From contig CBDATO010000003.1 in the NCBI GenBank assembly GCA_965199805.1, forward strand, positions 620,001-684,000: a DNA stretch of 64,000 nucleotides. The letters run 5' to 3'. Source of the stretch: DATAZK01 sp965199805 (GTDB lineage Bacteria > Actinomycetota > Actinomycetes > Frankiales > Frankiaceae). The translations under genes were made by a program, and so were the position numbers. Position 1 is the stretch's first letter. Each line of letters opens with the position of its first letter. The notes beneath the pieces were generated by a model. It did not search any database. It saw only the letters and a program-made list of their open reading frames with translations, and was not told the origin of the DNA. Positions 9,699 through 17,582 of this stretch are shown piece after piece.

Positions 9699-10103
9699 AT
9701 GGTGAGCCTGGCATCGGTGGTCCTGCACGCGAACGACCTGGACGCGACCGTCCGCTTCTACTCGGCTCTCGGCCTGATCCTGGAGCGCGAGCAGCACGAC
9801 GGCGGCCTGCCACATGCGGTGGGCCGCGTCGACGGCAACCACTTCTCTGTCCACCAGGCCCCACCCGGACCGGTGGTGGACGCTCTCCCGTGGAAGGCCC
9901 GGGCGAGTGAGATGGTCGGCTTCTACGTCGACGACCTCGATGCCGTACTGACTGCGGTCATCGGCGCGGGAGCGCAGGACCTGACCGGCCACCAGCAGCG
10001 GGCGTGGGGCTGCCGGCACATCGTCACCGACCCCGACGGCCGCGCGGTCGAGATCAACCAGCGCGGACACTGCTCCACCGAGCCCCCGCCCCACCACCAC
10101 TGA
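9699..10103 (+). CDS. VOC (glyoxalase/bleomycin-resistance fold) protein
   Basis: 134 residues in the single-module vicinal oxygen chelate fold: VVLHANDLDATVRFYSALG at the N-terminus, then FYVDDLDAV and DPDGRAVEINQRG near the C-terminus, the usual beta-alpha-beta-beta-beta pattern. Members bind a metal and act as lyases, dioxygenases or drug-binding proteins; nothing here fixes the substrate. It begins five bases after the second adaptor stop, so it may be co-transcribed with the export cluster. The final residues are His-rich (PPHHH). Confidence 0.85.
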   Translation: MVSLASVVLHANDLDATVRFYSALGLILEREQHDGGLPHAVGRVDGNHFSVHQAPPGPVVDALPWKARASEMVGFYVDDLDAVLTAVIGAGAQDLTGHQQRAWGCRHIVTDPDGRAVEINQRGHCSTEPPPHHH

Positions 10104-10112
10104 CCGCAGTAC

Positions 10113-10748
10113 TCAGGTGGGCGGGTACTCGGATGTCTTGAGCAGCCGGGCGAGGTGCGCGGCATTGCTGGCCACGGTGGCCGTCGCGGACGCGACCGCC
10201 TCGGGGGTCTCGTCCAGGTCGCGGTAGTCGACGCCGTGCATTGCCTCACCGTTCCAGTACGTGACGCCCTGCGCCGGGATGGTGAACCCGACGTCGTTCA
10301 ATCCCTGGAAGAGCACGCTGCTGATGTGGTGAGCGCCGTCCTCGTTACCCACGATCACGGCCACGGCGACCTTGCCGAACGTCAGCGGCCGGCCCTCGTC
10401 GTCCTGCTCGGAGAGCTCGGCATCGAGTCGCTCCAGCACCCGCTGGCAGATGCTGGACTGCTGACCCATCCAGGTCGGCGTGGCCAGCACGAGGATGTCG
10501 GCGGCCATGACCAGTGCGCGCAGCTCGGGCCAGGCGTCGCCGTCACCCATGTCCAGCTCGACGCCGGGCTTCACGTCGTGGTCGGCCACCCGGATGATCG
10601 GGTCGGTGACGGCCCCGTGGAGACGGAGCGCCTCGAGCACCTGACCGGCCAGCAGGTCGGCACTCGACGGCTCCGCGGACGTCTTCAGGGAACAGTTGAG
10701 GGTCACCACACGCAGCGGTGTCGGCTCCTCGGGGATGGCATCGCTCAT
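10113..10748 (-). CDS. Flavodoxin-family NAD(P)H-dependent FMN reductase
   Basis: 211 residues. VVTLNCSLKT near residue 14 is the first strand and phosphate loop of the flavodoxin-like fold, and ADILVLATPTWMGQQSS is the family's typical FMN-contact segment (compare 'PTYWGSPSS' in NAD(P)H-FMN reductases). These cytoplasmic proteins reduce FMN or quinones, or transfer electrons. It is convergent with the VOC gene, with nine bases between them. Physiological partner unknown. Confidence 0.85.
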   Translation of the reverse strand: MSDAIPEEPTPLRVVTLNCSLKTSAEPSSADLLAGQVLEALRLHGAVTDPIIRVADHDVKPGVELDMGDGDAWPELRALVMAADILVLATPTWMGQQSSICQRVLERLDAELSEQDDEGRPLTFGKVAVAVIVGNEDGAHHISSVLFQGLNDVGFTIPAQGVTYWNGEAMHGVDYRDLDETPEAVASATATVASNAAHLARLLKTSEYPPT

Positions 10749-10782
10749 GGATGCTTCCTGCTCCCCGACGGCACTTCGACAC

Positions 10783-10947
10783 TCAGCGGCGGGCGCGCTG
10801 ACTGCCGCGCCGGTAGCCCACGAAGATCAGGTGGCCCACGAAGAGCACCGCGGCGATGACGAACAGCCAGATCAGCCCGTGCACGACGAAGCCGATGATC
10901 CCGAGCGCGATGTAGATGATCAACGCGATCAGGAAGAAGGTCAGCAT
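10783..10947 (-). CDS. Small hydrophobic two-helix membrane protein
   Basis: 54 residues from ATG 10947 (MLTFFLIALIIYIALGIIG), a short hydrophobic protein with two helices and a basic tail (YRRGSQRARR). An upstream GTG at 10983 would add twelve residues; neither start has a strong ribosome site. Similar tiny membrane proteins are widespread in Actinobacteria and are often stress-induced, but have no assigned function. It lies upstream of the flavodoxin-fold gene on the same strand. Confidence 0.6.
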   Translation of the reverse strand: MLTFFLIALIIYIALGIIGFVVHGLIWLFVIAAVLFVGHLIFVGYRRGSQRARR

Positions 10948-11017
10948 GGCCGGGTACCTACCGCGCCGTTGCGAGATCGACACCTGTCGTGGTCGGGCAC
11001 ACAGAGGGCCCGTCCGG

Positions 11018-11551
11018 TCAGAGCACCACCTTGAGCGTCATCACCTTCACGCTCGTGTCCGGGCCACGGGCCAGCTCGATCTTGCGTCCGGCGATGAACT
11101 TCGTGACGGTCTCGTTCTCCGAGAGCTTGATCTGCTCAGCACCACCCTGCGGGTCGCCGATCTTCCACAGGCTGAAGGACGGCTCGCCGACGGCGGGGTT
11201 CTGGGCGTAGTAGTAGAAGCCGGTGCTCGTCCCGTCCTTGACCAGGCCGTTGACCGCCTCGCTGGTCAGGTAGATGGAATCGCCGTCTGCGACGACCGGT
11301 GAGCCGCACGTCGGTGCGGCGACGGTGGAACCCGCCGCACACACGCTCATGAAGAGGGATCCACCCGTCGACGGGTCGTTCAGCACGGTGACCTGGACTT
11401 CCTTGCTGAAGGCCCCGGCTGCTTTGCTCGCCACCGACGCGGATGGGGTGCCGGTCTGCGTCGATGACGAGGAGCCGCAGGCCGACAATCCGGCTGAAAG
11501 AGTGCCGACCGTCAGCAGCAAGGCGGCCGGTCGGGCCCATCGTCGGTACAT
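11018..11551 (-). CDS. Secreted lipoprotein of unknown function
   Basis: 177 residues from ATG 11551 (MYRRWARPAALLLTVG); the frame is open further upstream, but this start begins a clean lipoprotein signal ending in LSAC, with a Ser/Thr-rich stretch after the Cys. The mature domain is beta-rich and resembles no family I can name. It ends close to the small membrane protein gene, on the same strand. Probably anchored to the outer face of the membrane. Confidence 0.65.
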   Translation of the reverse strand: MYRRWARPAALLLTVGTLSAGLSACGSSSSTQTGTPSASVASKAAGAFSKEVQVTVLNDPSTGGSLFMSVCAAGSTVAAPTCGSPVVADGDSIYLTSEAVNGLVKDGTSTGFYYYAQNPAVGEPSFSLWKIGDPQGGAEQIKLSENETVTKFIAGRKIELARGPDTSVKVMTLKVVL

Positions 11552-11708
11552 GCCGCTGGCATCGGTCGGATCCCCGGAGATCTTGAGCCGAGCCGCGTAC
11601 GCCGCGCCTTTGCAGGGATCCTCCTGTACCGCGGAAGACCGGGGCCACGATCGGCCTACCCGCAACGGCAAAGCGGCCGGTTCGACCCACCGGCCGCGGC
11701 AGCCTCGG

Positions 11709-11924
11709 TTACGAGCCGGCTGTCAGCGCGCGCAATGTAACGGGGCCGCAACAGCCGTCGTTGATGAGACCGCGCCCGCTCTGATACTGACGAAGCGCGT
11801 CCTCTGTCGAGCGGCCGAAGATGCCGTCGCATCGGCCGACATTCAAACCCAGGTCGTCCAGTCGAGACTGCAGCTCGAACACATCGCCACCTACGCACGG
11901 AAGTGCGATACGGCGGTAAAGCAA
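11709..11924 (-). CDS. Peptidoglycan-binding domain fragment
   Basis: 71 codons forming one PG_binding_1-type module: GGDVFELQSRLDDLGL, then GIFGRSTEDALRQYQ and GPVTLRALTAG. The only possible first codon is TTG at 11924, directly after an in-frame TGA, with GTG at the 'DVFELQ' valine as alternative. There is no signal peptide or catalytic domain, although such modules normally sit on secreted enzymes. It is therefore either a remnant of a longer gene or a very small cytoplasmic protein; I favour a remnant. Confidence 0.45.
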   Translation of the reverse strand: MLYRRIALPCVGGDVFELQSRLDDLGLNVGRCDGIFGRSTEDALRQYQSGRGLINDGCCGPVTLRALTAGS

Positions 11925-12088
11925 TCAGTCCCCGAGTCGGTACGTCACTGCCTCCTGCGCGCCCACCTTTTCATCATGCGGCACCAGGCCTCAACGTCCT
12001 TACCCGGCGGACCAGCTTGGCGCCCGAGTTATCCACAATTTGCACTTTCTGCAGCTCAGGTGGTGTTCGGCTGGGTAGCATCGAACGC

Positions 12089-13414
12089 ATGTTCGACCTA
12101 CTTTCTCCCTCCGGGGTGGTGGCTGCGGCGTTGATTGCGCCGCCGGGTCCGGAGGTGATCACCGCTCTGGACCGGGTCTGTATCGATCAACTGAAACCGT
12201 CGGGGATCGCCGATCTGATGGTGGCGTGGGAGCGGCAAACCGCCTACGTCGCCTCATGCAGCTGTGTGGCTATCGCAGCCGCTGCCCGCTCCGTACGAGG
12301 GCTCGAAGACCGCGGCACTGCCGACGAACGGGAGCTGGCGGAACGCTCGTTGCGCTGTGAGGTGGCAGCGGCGGTGCGGATGTCGGAGATCACGGCGGGC
12401 AGCCGGATCATGGTCGCCGATGCCCTGTCCGGCCGGCTGGCCATGGTGGCTGATGCGCTGCGGGCCGGAGACATCATCTTCTGGCAGGCCGCCGCGATAT
12501 GCGATGTCACGTCCACGCTCACCGACGCCCAGGCGGTGTGGATCGCGCGGCGGGTGCTGCCCCGGGCGCGTAAGCAGTCGTTGGCGCAGCTACGGACGGC
12601 GCTGCGGCGGGCGCTCACGCTGATCATGCCGAACCGGACCCGTAAGGACACGGGGACCGCGCGGACCCAGCACGACGTGGACTACTTCCGCCGCGACGAC
12701 GGCCAGGCCGAGCTGCGGGTGGTCGGTGACGCCGCGGACGTGCTGGCGATCTACGCCACCATTCAGGACGCCGCACGCAAGCTCGGCGCCATCGAGAAGG
12801 GGTCTGAAACTCCACGGTCGGCGGGCCAGCTCCGCGTGGCTGCGCTGCTGGGCCTGGTCACGACCGGCACCCTGTCGGACCTGGATGACCGGCCGTACAA
12901 GGTGACCGTCAACGTGACGATGGACCTGCCCACGCTGCTCGGCCTGCAGGACCGCCCGGCCGAACTGGCCGGCTACGGACCGCTCCCCGCGTCCGTGGCA
13001 AGAGACCTCGCGATGGACGGCTCCTGGCGGCGGCTCCTGCACGACCCTCTGACGGGTGGGCTGCTCGACCTCGGCCGCCGCACCTACCGACCTTCGGCAG
13101 CACTTGCCCGCTACGTGAGGGCGCGTGACCGGACGTGCATCTTCCCGTTCTGCAACCGCCGCGCCGAGACCTGCGACCTCGACCACGCCGTCCCCCACCG
13201 CGCAGACGGCAATGGTGGTGGGACGTGCCGGCACAACCTGCATCCGCTGTGTCCCAAGCACCACCGGATCAAGCACGAAACCACCTGGACCCTGCACACC
13301 AGCGACACCGAACCACCCGTCTGGATCAGTCCACTCGGCCGGCACTATCCCGTCGCCCGATACGACTACCGGCCACTCGACGACGCGGACTTCGACATTC
13401 CGCGTGAGCCCTAG
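12089..13414 (+). CDS. DUF222/HNH endonuclease, 13E12-repeat family
   Basis: 441 residues from ATG 12089 (MFDLLSPSGVVAAALI); the frame is open upstream but this start fits the family. The N-terminal two thirds is the helical DUF222 domain. The C-terminus is an HNH nuclease with paired cysteines: CIFPFCNRRAETCDLDH, then HNLHPLCPKHHRIKH. This is the 13E12/REP family that is abundant and multicopy in Actinobacteria, often linked to small mobile repeats. Nuclease activity is predicted from intact motifs; biological role unknown. Confidence 0.88.
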   Translation: MFDLLSPSGVVAAALIAPPGPEVITALDRVCIDQLKPSGIADLMVAWERQTAYVASCSCVAIAAAARSVRGLEDRGTADERELAERSLRCEVAAAVRMSEITAGSRIMVADALSGRLAMVADALRAGDIIFWQAAAICDVTSTLTDAQAVWIARRVLPRARKQSLAQLRTALRRALTLIMPNRTRKDTGTARTQHDVDYFRRDDGQAELRVVGDAADVLAIYATIQDAARKLGAIEKGSETPRSAGQLRVAALLGLVTTGTLSDLDDRPYKVTVNVTMDLPTLLGLQDRPAELAGYGPLPASVARDLAMDGSWRRLLHDPLTGGLLDLGRRTYRPSAALARYVRARDRTCIFPFCNRRAETCDLDHAVPHRADGNGGGTCRHNLHPLCPKHHRIKHETTWTLHTSDTEPPVWISPLGRHYPVARYDYRPLDDADFDIPREP

Positions 13415-13589
13415 CCACCGGATCCCGAGCCGCACGAGCCCCGGCATCAGCCCGGGCCGCCCAAGCCGAAGACGACCTCCAGCGCGCCTTGGGACACCAG
13501 CGGACGTTCGGCGAGCCACGATGACTGCCCGTTCTGACCTCAGGTGCTGCTCGAGTAATCACGGCACCGCGTGCCCTGCCGTGGACGTG

Positions 13590-14387
13590 CTAGGCGTGGA
13601 CCCCTGGGTTTCCGCGGCACAAGCCCGGAATGTCCTTGTCGTAGTCGGTGAAGTCCTTGATCCAGGTTGCACGATCCGTGTACACCGACTTGTCAGAGCT
13701 GGCCCCGCGGGGTCGCGGCGGCAGGCCGAGTTTGGTGATCACCGAGACGGGTGCGGTCTCGGGATCCCATGTGTGGTCTGGACGCAGTTCGGACAGCAAC
13801 TGCCCATCGGGAAAGACCAGGACGTAAGTGACCGTGCCGTCGCAGTTGTCGTACGTCCGCCGGACGGTGGTGCATTCGAAGTAGGGCTTGTTGTTGAGCG
13901 TCACGCTGACGGTAGAACCTGTTCCGCGCTGAACCGTGATCGTGCCGTCATAGGCGGTGGCGCCATTGTTGACGTATTGCGCCATGAAGACGTCGTACGG
14001 GCCGGCACGCCGCGACGCGGCGAAGTAGAAATGGTCTCCCGTGTCGACGGTGATCTGGCAGTCCTGGTATCCCGGCAGCGACTGGGCGGGCGGCGGAAGC
14101 GGCGACCGGTCCGTCTTCAGTTGAGTCACGCAGTCCTCCCGGAACTGGGTTCCCGCAATGGGTGCACCGGCGCTGTTCAACAAAGGCCCGGCCAGAATCG
14201 CGTGCCTCTCGACGATCGGCATTCGGCCACGCAAGATCTGCTTGTAAGCCGGTACGTACTCCGTGGTCGCAGTTACCTGTACCTCCCACCCCCGATGGGC
14301 ACGGATCGGATCGCCGCAGCCACCCACAGCCGCGATGCCGGCCCCGATGCCGAAGATGGCCAGCACACTGCCGAGTCGCCTACGCAC
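13590..14387 (-). CDS. Lipoprotein, unknown function
   Basis: 265 residues. The signal region MRRRLGSVLAIFGIG ends in the lipobox VGGC at about residue 24. The mature part contains several cysteines (EDC, QDC, ECTT, NCDGT, GLCRG) that could form disulphides outside the cell, and beta-rich segments. I do not recognise the family. Its start faces the small gene at 14490, and the ~100-bp gap between them holds a C/G-rich palindrome (14442-14466) that may control it. Confidence 0.65.
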   Translation of the reverse strand: MRRRLGSVLAIFGIGAGIAAVGGCGDPIRAHRGWEVQVTATTEYVPAYKQILRGRMPIVERHAILAGPLLNSAGAPIAGTQFREDCVTQLKTDRSPLPPPAQSLPGYQDCQITVDTGDHFYFAASRRAGPYDVFMAQYVNNGATAYDGTITVQRGTGSTVSVTLNNKPYFECTTVRRTYDNCDGTVTYVLVFPDGQLLSELRPDHTWDPETAPVSVITKLGLPPRPRGASSDKSVYTDRATWIKDFTDYDKDIPGLCRGNPGVHA

Positions 14388-14441
14388 ATGAACTCCTGGT
14401 CGCTGTCCACGAAGGTTTCGCCGGCAAGTAGAGCACGGCCA

Positions 14442-14466
14442 CCCCTAGGGGGGTAGGCGTACCCCC
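14442..14466. promoter_or_regulatory. C/G-tract palindrome, candidate operator
   Basis: CCCCTAGGGG (14442-14451) overlaps a second inverted repeat GGGGGTA-GGCG-TACCCCC (14449-14466). It lies in the gap between the divergent lipoprotein gene and the small gene at 14490. C-tract/TA/G-tract sites of this kind are bound by CsoR/RcnR-type copper, nickel or formaldehyde sensors, but no such regulator is in this window and neither neighbour has an obvious metal motif. Confidence 0.4.
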
Positions 14467-14489
14467 TCCAGCCGCATAGCTTTCGGCCG

Positions 14490-14735
14490 ATGAGCGAGCG
14501 GGCAACCATCGAACTGGTCGACCTGGGCAATGCGCGGTACGAGGTCGACGCCAGCCTGCAGATCGGTGACCTGTGCGGGCAACTCCCACCGCAGCCGTGG
14601 TGGACCGTTGGCGACCTCGAGGCGGCAGCCCTGTCGCTGAGCTGGGTGCTGGAGGCCGACGAGACCAAGCACGGCCGGCGACATCTCTACTTCCGCCGCC
14701 GGCTGGCGTCGCCGATGAATGCAGAAAGCTCCTGA
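14490..14735 (+). CDS. Small hypothetical protein
   Basis: 81 residues, MSERATIELVDLGNARYEVD to the stop at 14735. The composition is that of a soluble cytoplasmic protein (acidic and basic residues well mixed; WWTVGDLEAAALSLSW). No known domain. It is the last chromosomal gene before the left end of the integrated element, whose attachment repeat begins about 50 bp downstream. The ORF stays in frame with no overlapping competitor, but without homologues its reality is moderate. Confidence 0.5.
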   Translation: MSERATIELVDLGNARYEVDASLQIGDLCGQLPPQPWWTVGDLEAAALSLSWVLEADETKHGRRHLYFRRRLASPMNAESS

Positions 14736-14787
14736 CCCACGGGCATCGCCGCGGGTTCAGGAGCTTCGATCTCGCGAGAGATCACTG

Positions 14788-14835
14788 TGTCGGGACGACA
14801 GGATTTGAACCTGCGACCCCTTGACCCCCAGTCAA
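14788..14835. repeat. attL: displaced 3' half of tRNA-Pro
   Basis: These 48 bases are identical to 27319-27366. They hold the anticodon-loop side, T arm, acceptor 3' strand and discriminator base of tRNA-Pro(GGG) on the minus strand, but the 5' half is absent (the match stops at 14835/27366). It is therefore not a functional tRNA, but the attachment-site copy left by site-specific integration. Confidence 0.92.
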
Positions 14836-14940
14836 TGAAAGCTGTCGGCTGACGTGGGCTCCTGAGGGCTCCCATGCAGGTCAACGCCTGTTCGCCGGTG
14901 ACGGCGCAGGCCCTAGTTGGCTGCTGTAGGTCAGCCTTGC

Positions 14941-14979
14941 GTTGACACAGCCGTTGACAACCCAGCCCCCGTGTTGACA
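14941..14979. repeat. GTTGACA repeats, candidate integrase arm sites (left)
   Basis: GTTGACA occurs at 14941, 14953 and 14973 in direct orientation, about 105-140 bp inside attL. The first pair has the layout GTTGACACAGCCGTTGACA. The same paired motif occurs inside attR at 27242-27259. Tyrosine integrases of the lambda type bind such short arm repeats on both sides of the element, so this is the likely role. The rest of 14836-15109 shows no gene. Confidence 0.55.
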
Positions 14980-15109
14980 CCCGCCGGCCGTTCGCCACAT
15001 CGCCCGCACGGATCAAGAGTCGTCCGAGTCGAGTACCAATCCGTGCCCGGCGCGTGAGCAACGGTTCGACCTACAGGACCTGGCTGTTAACTGCACCCGT
15101 GCAGGCGGA

Positions 15110-16204
15110 CTAGCAAAGCTTTCGTGCTGGCCTCCGAGTGTCCACGGACCAACCCCCTGAGCTACGACTGCGAACACGCACATGGCCCGGAAAGCCCCAA
15201 GGATCGCGGACATCGCGTGCGATCTGCCCGAGGGCAGCGGCCGTTGCTCTCGTCCGCGCATCCCGCGGTACCCGACGGGAGTCTGCCGTCGAGTAAAGCG
15301 TGCCTGCCCGACGGCACAAGTTAATGACATCGCTGTCGCTTGGCGTTACCCATCTGCCGACACGATGTGGTGTCAGCAAGACGACTGGGTCATCCGTTAG
15401 CAAATTCTCCCATATGCCAGGATGATCACCACTCTCCCCTCCGTGGTGAGCTGCCTTGTACACATCAGCTCGGACTGCGGGAGCATGCGTAGCAAGAACT
15501 CCGTCCCAACCGCAGTGGGCAGGCCCCGTCAAAAGGTCGGCACCGAGCAAAACTTTTCGGCCTTGCGCAGACACCCATAGCGCAATCGAGGCTTCGTTCG
15601 GATCTGACCGGCTACCTCTTTTGCTGGCGCCGACCATTGCGGCACTTGCTGCCAAGCGCATGCGGGCACGATCAACTGAGGTATCGGATGGTGATAGGCA
15701 CGTCACCGACGCTTCCATGCCTGAAAATAAGACTTCGGCCAATAGCGGCCGACCCTCGATAGCCCACTTGAGACGTTTTTCGCCGTCTTCCAGCGGTTGC
15801 GCGGCCAGAATTTGAAAACACTCATCTATTTCACGACGGACCCGTCCGTCTAATGATTTTTCCAGTTCTCGGTCCCGCGCCAAGTCTGCATAGAAGACTC
15901 GGGCGTCGAAAGCGATGGAACAGACGAGGCGAGCGCTTGTTGTAGCCGCAAGTATCTTGGCGAGCCCCCCTACGTGATCATCATGAGCGTGTGTCGCGAC
16001 AACCAACTTCACCGCCGTCGAAACATCGACATTCAGTTCAGCGAGGTATTCAAGGGCGGGCACCGCCTTGGTCTTTTTATTGAGGCACGAATCTACTAGA
16101 ATCCAGATGCCGTCGCCTAGATGAACGGCTATCGATTCTCCGGAGCCCGGACCAAAGATCGAGATTTCGACCTCATTGGGTGCCGGCGCTGAACCGTCAA
16201 TCAC
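15110..16204 (-). CDS. Stand-alone ComEC-type metallo-beta-lactamase-fold enzyme
   Basis: 364 residues, GTG start at 16204. Motif THAHDDHVGG gives the metal ligands H72, H74, D76 and H77. GADL supplies the bridging acid (D223), and YKAAHHGG (K250, H253-H254) is the C-terminal motif typical of the ComEC/Rec2 metallo-beta-lactamase domain, here without the membrane part. N203-S206 also fits that subfamily. Members are hydrolases, often on phosphodiester bonds. It is the third gene of an overlapping operon: its start overlaps the stop of the preceding gene by 8 bp. Being next to attL and of lower GC than the chromosome, it looks like acquired cargo; a nuclease or second-messenger hydrolase role in conflict is inference. 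Confidence 0.85.
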   Translation of the reverse strand: MIDGSAPAPNEVEISIFGPGSGESIAVHLGDGIWILVDSCLNKKTKAVPALEYLAELNVDVSTAVKLVVATHAHDDHVGGLAKILAATTSARLVCSIAFDARVFYADLARDRELEKSLDGRVRREIDECFQILAAQPLEDGEKRLKWAIEGRPLLAEVLFSGMEASVTCLSPSDTSVDRARMRLAASAAMVGASKRGSRSDPNEASIALWVSAQGRKVLLGADLLTGPAHCGWDGVLATHAPAVRADVYKAAHHGGESGDHPGIWENLLTDDPVVLLTPHRVGRWVTPSDSDVINLCRRAGTLYSTADSRRVPRDARTRATAAALGQIARDVRDPWGFPGHVRVRSRSSGGWSVDTRRPARKLC

Positions 16205-16781
16205 TCAAGTCGGCAATCTGCTGCTGCAGCCGTCGCGCCTGAGTATTGATTGCATCAACCTCGCGACGTGTCCAAACGCCGAGGCGACGCAGGCGGATCG
16301 TTGACGTCTTCGTGCGGTACCCGCCAGGGGCAACGACCGTACGCACCGTGATGTAGACCACGTCGCCCGGCTCGACCGAGTCCGGGCTCAGTAAGGCCGT
16401 TTCAAAGTCGGCATATAGGGGTGAGTCATCTGTTTCATCATTTAGTTCGACTGTGAACAAGTCTGAGTCCACCTCGATCACACGTCCGGTCCACTTCTGC
16501 ATTCCCACTACTGAGCTCGTCGCTCGCGCCAGATTCTGGCCGCTTTCGGAGTTGCTGGCGGCACGGCTGAAGAACGCGCCATCAACGGTTTTCTGTCGAG
16601 CGCCTCCATCGGAGACGGTCGTTTGATTACTAGGGCCAATCTGCCGCTTCTCGTCGGCAACTAGTCGACTGACCGGTAATTGCCCGATTGTTTGCGTGGG
16701 CTGCAGCGTCGATGCGGCCTCGCCGAATGCATCGTTCGGAGAGTTCCATCGCGTAAGTCCGCGATCGACTATCTCGGTCAA
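16197..16781 (-). CDS. Unknown protein, middle gene of cargo operon
   Basis: 194 residues with a TTG start whose last base-pairs overlap the stop of the gene before (TTGA, 16778-16781), so translation is coupled. Residues about 1-95 are polar and low in hydrophobics, probably flexible. About 96-165 look beta-rich (WTGRVIEVDSDLFTVEL, GDVVYITVRTVV), like a small barrel. The last 30 residues form a heptad-like helix (INTQARRLQQQIADL). I recognise no family. The pattern of linker, barrel and coil suggests an adaptor or oligomerising partner for its neighbours, which is inference. Confidence 0.75.
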   Translation of the reverse strand: MTEIVDRGLTRWNSPNDAFGEAASTLQPTQTIGQLPVSRLVADEKRQIGPSNQTTVSDGGARQKTVDGAFFSRAASNSESGQNLARATSSVVGMQKWTGRVIEVDSDLFTVELNDETDDSPLYADFETALLSPDSVEPGDVVYITVRTVVAPGGYRTKTSTIRLRRLGVWTRREVDAINTQARRLQQQIADLSD

Positions 16782-17500
16782 AGCGACTTCCCCAGCCCAC
16801 TAATTAAATCGATCGCAGCCTGTGCACGTTTCATGGAGCTGACCCATTGGTTAGCCAAGATGTCTAGCGCCATGGCGAGCTTTTCTACCGACGCATCCCC
16901 AAGCTGCGTGACGATCACAACATCGGAGCGCTTCGCTGGCAGCAAGTCGACCGTACTGAGTCCGTAGTGATCGTTGTAGGCAACATAGACGCCAAAAGGA
17001 CCCACCCTCATCGAGGGCTCTACCGTGACCAGCAGGTGACCCGAATAATAATCAGGTCGCGCTCCTTGGATACTCTGACTACGCAGGGCAGGAAAAGGAA
17101 GTGCCGGCTCCCAAAGATCCTTCGGGGCCAGGGTGTCGCCTATATGATGCAGCGCCGACTCTGAGCCGGCCAGGAAGTGCACATTACGGTTTATCCCAAG
17201 CGCTGACACCGGTGTATGCCGCAAGACGTTGAGCACACCTACCACAGCATCTCGGACCCGCTCGAACTCAGCGCTATCCGTTGTGGTGAAAGACAGCGTG
17301 TCAGTCGTGACGCGGCATTCCAGCCAAAGCATATCGAAGGAGGTCAGTTCCGGCGATATCAGGTGCGTGGAAGACTGGTCAAACTCAGCCTGTCCGACAA
17401 GACCCTGTGACAGCAACCATGCGGGACTTAGGATGCTGGGATTGAAATGGCCACGGAGTGTTACGCCTACCCCGTCGAGTGCTAGTGCTGTCGAGGCCAC
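16778..17500 (-). CDS. Unknown protein, first gene of cargo operon
   Basis: 240 residues, GTG start at 17500. It is soluble, with no signal or membrane segment. Features: an N-terminal beta region (VGVTLRGHFNPSILSPAWLL), a central strand-rich segment (LWLECRVTTDTLSFTT), a helix around FERVRDAVVGVLNVLR, a conserved-looking core GINRNVHFLAG, the segment GVYVAYNDHYGLS and a C-terminal helix (MALDILANQW). I do not recognise it. Two hand-counted rows in the gene are 28/60 (16801-16860) and 30/60 (17041-17100) G+C, far below the chromosome. It heads the operon and may be the sensor or target-recognition part, by position only. Confidence 0.78.
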   Translation of the reverse strand: MASTALALDGVGVTLRGHFNPSILSPAWLLSQGLVGQAEFDQSSTHLISPELTSFDMLWLECRVTTDTLSFTTTDSAEFERVRDAVVGVLNVLRHTPVSALGINRNVHFLAGSESALHHIGDTLAPKDLWEPALPFPALRSQSIQGARPDYYSGHLLVTVEPSMRVGPFGVYVAYNDHYGLSTVDLLPAKRSDVVIVTQLGDASVEKLAMALDILANQWVSSMKRAQAAIDLISGLGKSL

Positions 17501-17582
17501 AGCCCAGTTCTTCCTTCGCCGTCGTCGGTCTGACCCTTCGTCTAGCTTCCCACATGGCTCAATCGGCCCGAGGTCTGGATCC

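Noticed and set aside
14788..14835. Second tRNA-Pro gene
   Set aside because: Only the 3' half matches; the 5' acceptor strand and D arm are absent, so it is the attL copy.
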